NCBI GenBank assembly: GCA_028869725.1 | Contig: JAGWRJ010000801.1 | Location: forward strand, 1-6,914 | Origin: Alphaproteobacteria bacterium | GTDB lineage: Bacteria; Pseudomonadota; Alphaproteobacteria; Micropepsales; Micropepsaceae | Reading direction: 5' to 3' | DNA length: 6,914 nt | Shown: in pieces, positions 6,066 through 6,914 of the stretch | Numbering within the stretch: the first letter of the stretch is position 1 | Layout of the letters: the number at the start of each line of letters is the position of its first letter | Program-made: the position numbers and the translations under genes | The notes under the pieces: model-generated | Database searches by the model: none | Seen by the model: only the letters and a program-made list of their open reading frames with translations | What the model was told of the DNA's origin: nothing

Positions 6066-6838
6066 CCAGATTCTGGCGGAGGCGAGCTTGATGAGGGCGA
6101 GGTAATTGGCATCATGCTTTTCAAAGCGCGTGGCGATGGCCCGAAAATGCTTGAGTTTGTTGAAAAAGCGTTCGACCAGGTTTCGATACCGGTAGAGGAA
6201 GGCGCTGAAGGCGGGGATCCGCACCCTGCCGGGCATGGGTTTGACGTTGGCCCAGGCGCCCTGGTTGTCCAAAGACTGGCGCAAGGCGTCGCTGTCATAG
6301 GCCCGATCAGCAAGCAGAATTTGCCCCGGCCCGAGCTTAGTCAGCATGTCTTGTGCGCTCTTGCCGTCGTGGGCCTGTCCTTCGCTGAGCTTGAGTGCGA
6401 TTGGCAGGCCATGAGCGTCGACAAGGGCATGGATTTTGGTGGTCAGTCCGCCTCGCGAGCGCCCCATGCATCGGGATCCAGGCTCGTTCCCAGTGGTAAC
6501 TTGCGAGTCCCCTTTTTAACGTTGGCGGCGTGCTGATGCACGCGGATCGAGGAGGAGTCGATCATTTGCAGATCGCCGTCGTAACCCTTGGAGACAGCTT
6601 GGAAAATCCGGTCCCACACGCCCAGCTTCCGCCACCGCACAAAGCGGTTGTAGCAGGTCGTGGCCGGCCCGTAGCGCTCGGGGATATCCGCCCAGGGAGA
6701 ACCGGTTCTGAGCCGCCAGTAAATGCCATTGAGCACGCGCCGATCGTCCGCCCGCGGGACACCGCGCGGCTTGTTGGGCAGAATGGGTTCTATGATCGAC
6801 CATTCGAAATCCGAAAGTTCGTAGCGGCGCTGGTGCAT
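6045..6838 (-). CDS. IS5-family DDE transposase, full-length product by -1 frameshift
   Basis: Reading ATG 6838 in frame to GGG 6511-6509, then slipping one base back and continuing from GAC 6509 to TGA 6047-6045, gives 264 residues, the usual size for this family. Residues 1-110 come from the first frame: an N-terminal DUF4096-like DNA-binding part (YELSDFEWSIIEPILP, then RRVLNGIYWRLRTGSPWADIP) and the first catalytic Asp, D94 in QMIDSSSIRVHQH. Residues 111-264 come from the second frame: GRSRGGLTTKIHALVD, D178 in LLADRAYDSD, and E223 in RNLVERFFNKLK. The signature Y-2-R-3-E-6-K is complete (Y216, R219, E223, K230). The second frame also has its own ATG at 6467 but no ribosome binding site, so independent initiation is less likely. 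The stop codon lies inside the terminal repeat. The short first-frame product would lack two of three catalytic acids. Confidence 0.9.
6443..6838 (-). CDS. IS5-family transposase first frame (OrfA, unshifted product)
   Basis: Without frameshifting, translation from ATG 6838 ends at TGA 6445-6443 with 131 residues. The first 110 are shared with the full transposase: the DNA-binding region and the first catalytic Asp. The last 21 (TRKLPLGTSLDPDAWGAREAD) belong to no conserved domain that I recognise. Such short products of IS elements often bind the terminal repeats and dampen transposition; here that role is inferred. The start is supported by GGAGGA (6850-6845), six bases before the ATG, on the - strand. 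Confidence 0.82.
   Translation of the reverse strand: MHQRRYELSDFEWSIIEPILPNKPRGVPRADDRRVLNGIYWRLRTGSPWADIPERYGPATTCYNRFVRWRKLGVWDRIFQAVSKGYDGDLQMIDSSSIRVHQHAANVKKGTRKLPLGTSLDPDAWGAREAD
6509..6515 (-). promoter_or_regulatory. -1 ribosomal slippery heptamer in the transposase gene
   Basis: The - strand reads A AAG GGG in the frame of OrfA, an exact X-XXY-YYZ heptamer. After slipping, both tRNAs re-pair on AAA and GGG. The -1 frame has a TAA (6518-6516) immediately before the heptamer and is then open to 6045, so the shift must occur at or after this point. The new frame yields KKGDSQVTTG and runs into the conserved GRSRGGLTTKIH block. I see no convincing downstream stimulatory stem. Confidence 0.85.
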
Positions 6839-6842
6839 CAGG

Positions 6843-6860
6843 GCTCCTCCATCCAGGAGC
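6843..6860 (-). promoter_or_regulatory. Hairpin overlapping the transposase ribosome binding site
   Basis: In the mRNA the sequence is GCTCCT (6860-6855), loop GGATGG, AGGAGC (6848-6843), a perfect 6-bp stem. The Shine-Dalgarno GGAGGA (6850-6845) lies in the loop edge and 3' arm, and ATG 6838 follows after six bases. If folded, the stem would hide the ribosome binding site, lowering transposase synthesis. The complementarity is seen; the effect is inferred from known translational control in other IS elements such as IS10 and IS50. Confidence 0.6.
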
Positions 6861-6887
6861 TTGAATCACTGTTCGCTACGGATGGGA

Positions 6888-6910
6888 ATGCCTTTTATGA
6901 GTTTGTGACC
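6888..6910. repeat. IS terminal inverted repeat, transposase-5' side
   Basis: Read on the - strand it begins GGTCACAAACTCATAAA, mirroring the other end. It is followed by TAGA, where the window stops, so only four bases of the far flank are visible. About 50 bases of leader separate it from the transposase start. Confidence 0.9.
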
Positions 6911-6914
6911 TAGA

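Larger units (their letters stand above)
6043..6910 (-). mobile_element. Complete IS5-family insertion sequence, about 868 bp
   Basis: The element has near-perfect terminal inverted repeats: 6043-6065 against 6888-6910, 19 of 23 positions identical, starting GGTCAC and sharing an unbroken nine-base block ACTCATAAA. Both ends are flanked by TA (6041-6042 and 6911-6912). If the duplication is instead CTAG (6040-6043 and 6910-6913), the element is 6044-6909; the sequence alone cannot separate these. Either fits the IS5 family, whose members use TA, TNA or YTAR targets. Before insertion the target probably read TCTAGA, itself a palindrome. The transposase fills nearly the whole element and is recoded by -1 frameshift. 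Frames, ends and catalytic residues are intact, so the element looks recent and possibly still active. The subgroup (for example IS427-like) is by resemblance of the two-frame organisation and was not searched. Confidence 0.92.

Noticed and set aside
6003..6536. 177-codon + strand frame across the IS end
   Set aside because: It is antisense to the transposase and crosses the IS boundary; no recognisable protein features.
1..6914. CRISPR arrays, tRNA or rRNA genes, toxin-antitoxin or phage modules
   Set aside because: I saw no regularly spaced repeats, no cloverleaf-like segments and no open frames of these families; the window is explained by the listed genes.

Overview
The window reads as ordinary chromosome of an alphaproteobacterium with moderately high GC. 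An amiC-mrcA pair upstream of prfB and a membrane-anchored M23 peptidase beside it fit that class. The protein style suggests Rhodospirillales (for example Acetobacteraceae) or Sphingomonadales, but this comes from gene order and protein character only, not from a search.

Layout. Bases 1-321 hold the C-terminal end of an AmiC-type N-acetylmuramoyl-L-alanine amidase. Next on the + strand come mrcA (class A penicillin-binding protein 1A, 380-2776), a small exported protein that is essentially one TonB C-terminal domain (2898-3293), and prfB (release factor 2, 3364-4495). prfB is split by the classical +1 programmed frameshift: an internal AGGAGG, then CTT TGA C. A 19-base gap separates it from a convergent gene on the - strand (4515-5918), which encodes an inner-membrane-anchored LytM/M23 peptidase with a coiled coil and an intact zinc site. 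Upstream of that gene is an AT-rich leader with a candidate promoter built around an 8-bp-arm palindrome. A complete IS5-family insertion sequence (about 6043-6910) then runs almost to the window edge. Its transposase is made from two overlapping frames joined by a canonical -1 slippery heptamer (A AAG GGG).

How the genes fit together. The amidase cleaves peptide stems from glycan, PBP1A polymerises and cross-links glycan, and the M23 protein probably cuts or regulates cross-links, so three of the five host genes act on peptidoglycan. The TonB-domain protein is exported, but its job is unknown. prfB is a translation gene that shares the strand and probably some of the transcript. The IS sits about 30 bases upstream of the predicted M23 -35 element and separates that gene from whatever lay beyond.

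I found no RNA gene, CRISPR array or defence module, and no convincing undescribed multi-gene system. The most notable signals are two opposite recoding sites (+1 in prfB, -1 in the IS), a hairpin that covers the transposase ribosome binding site, the lone TonB domain between mrcA and prfB, and the palindrome in front of the M23 gene.
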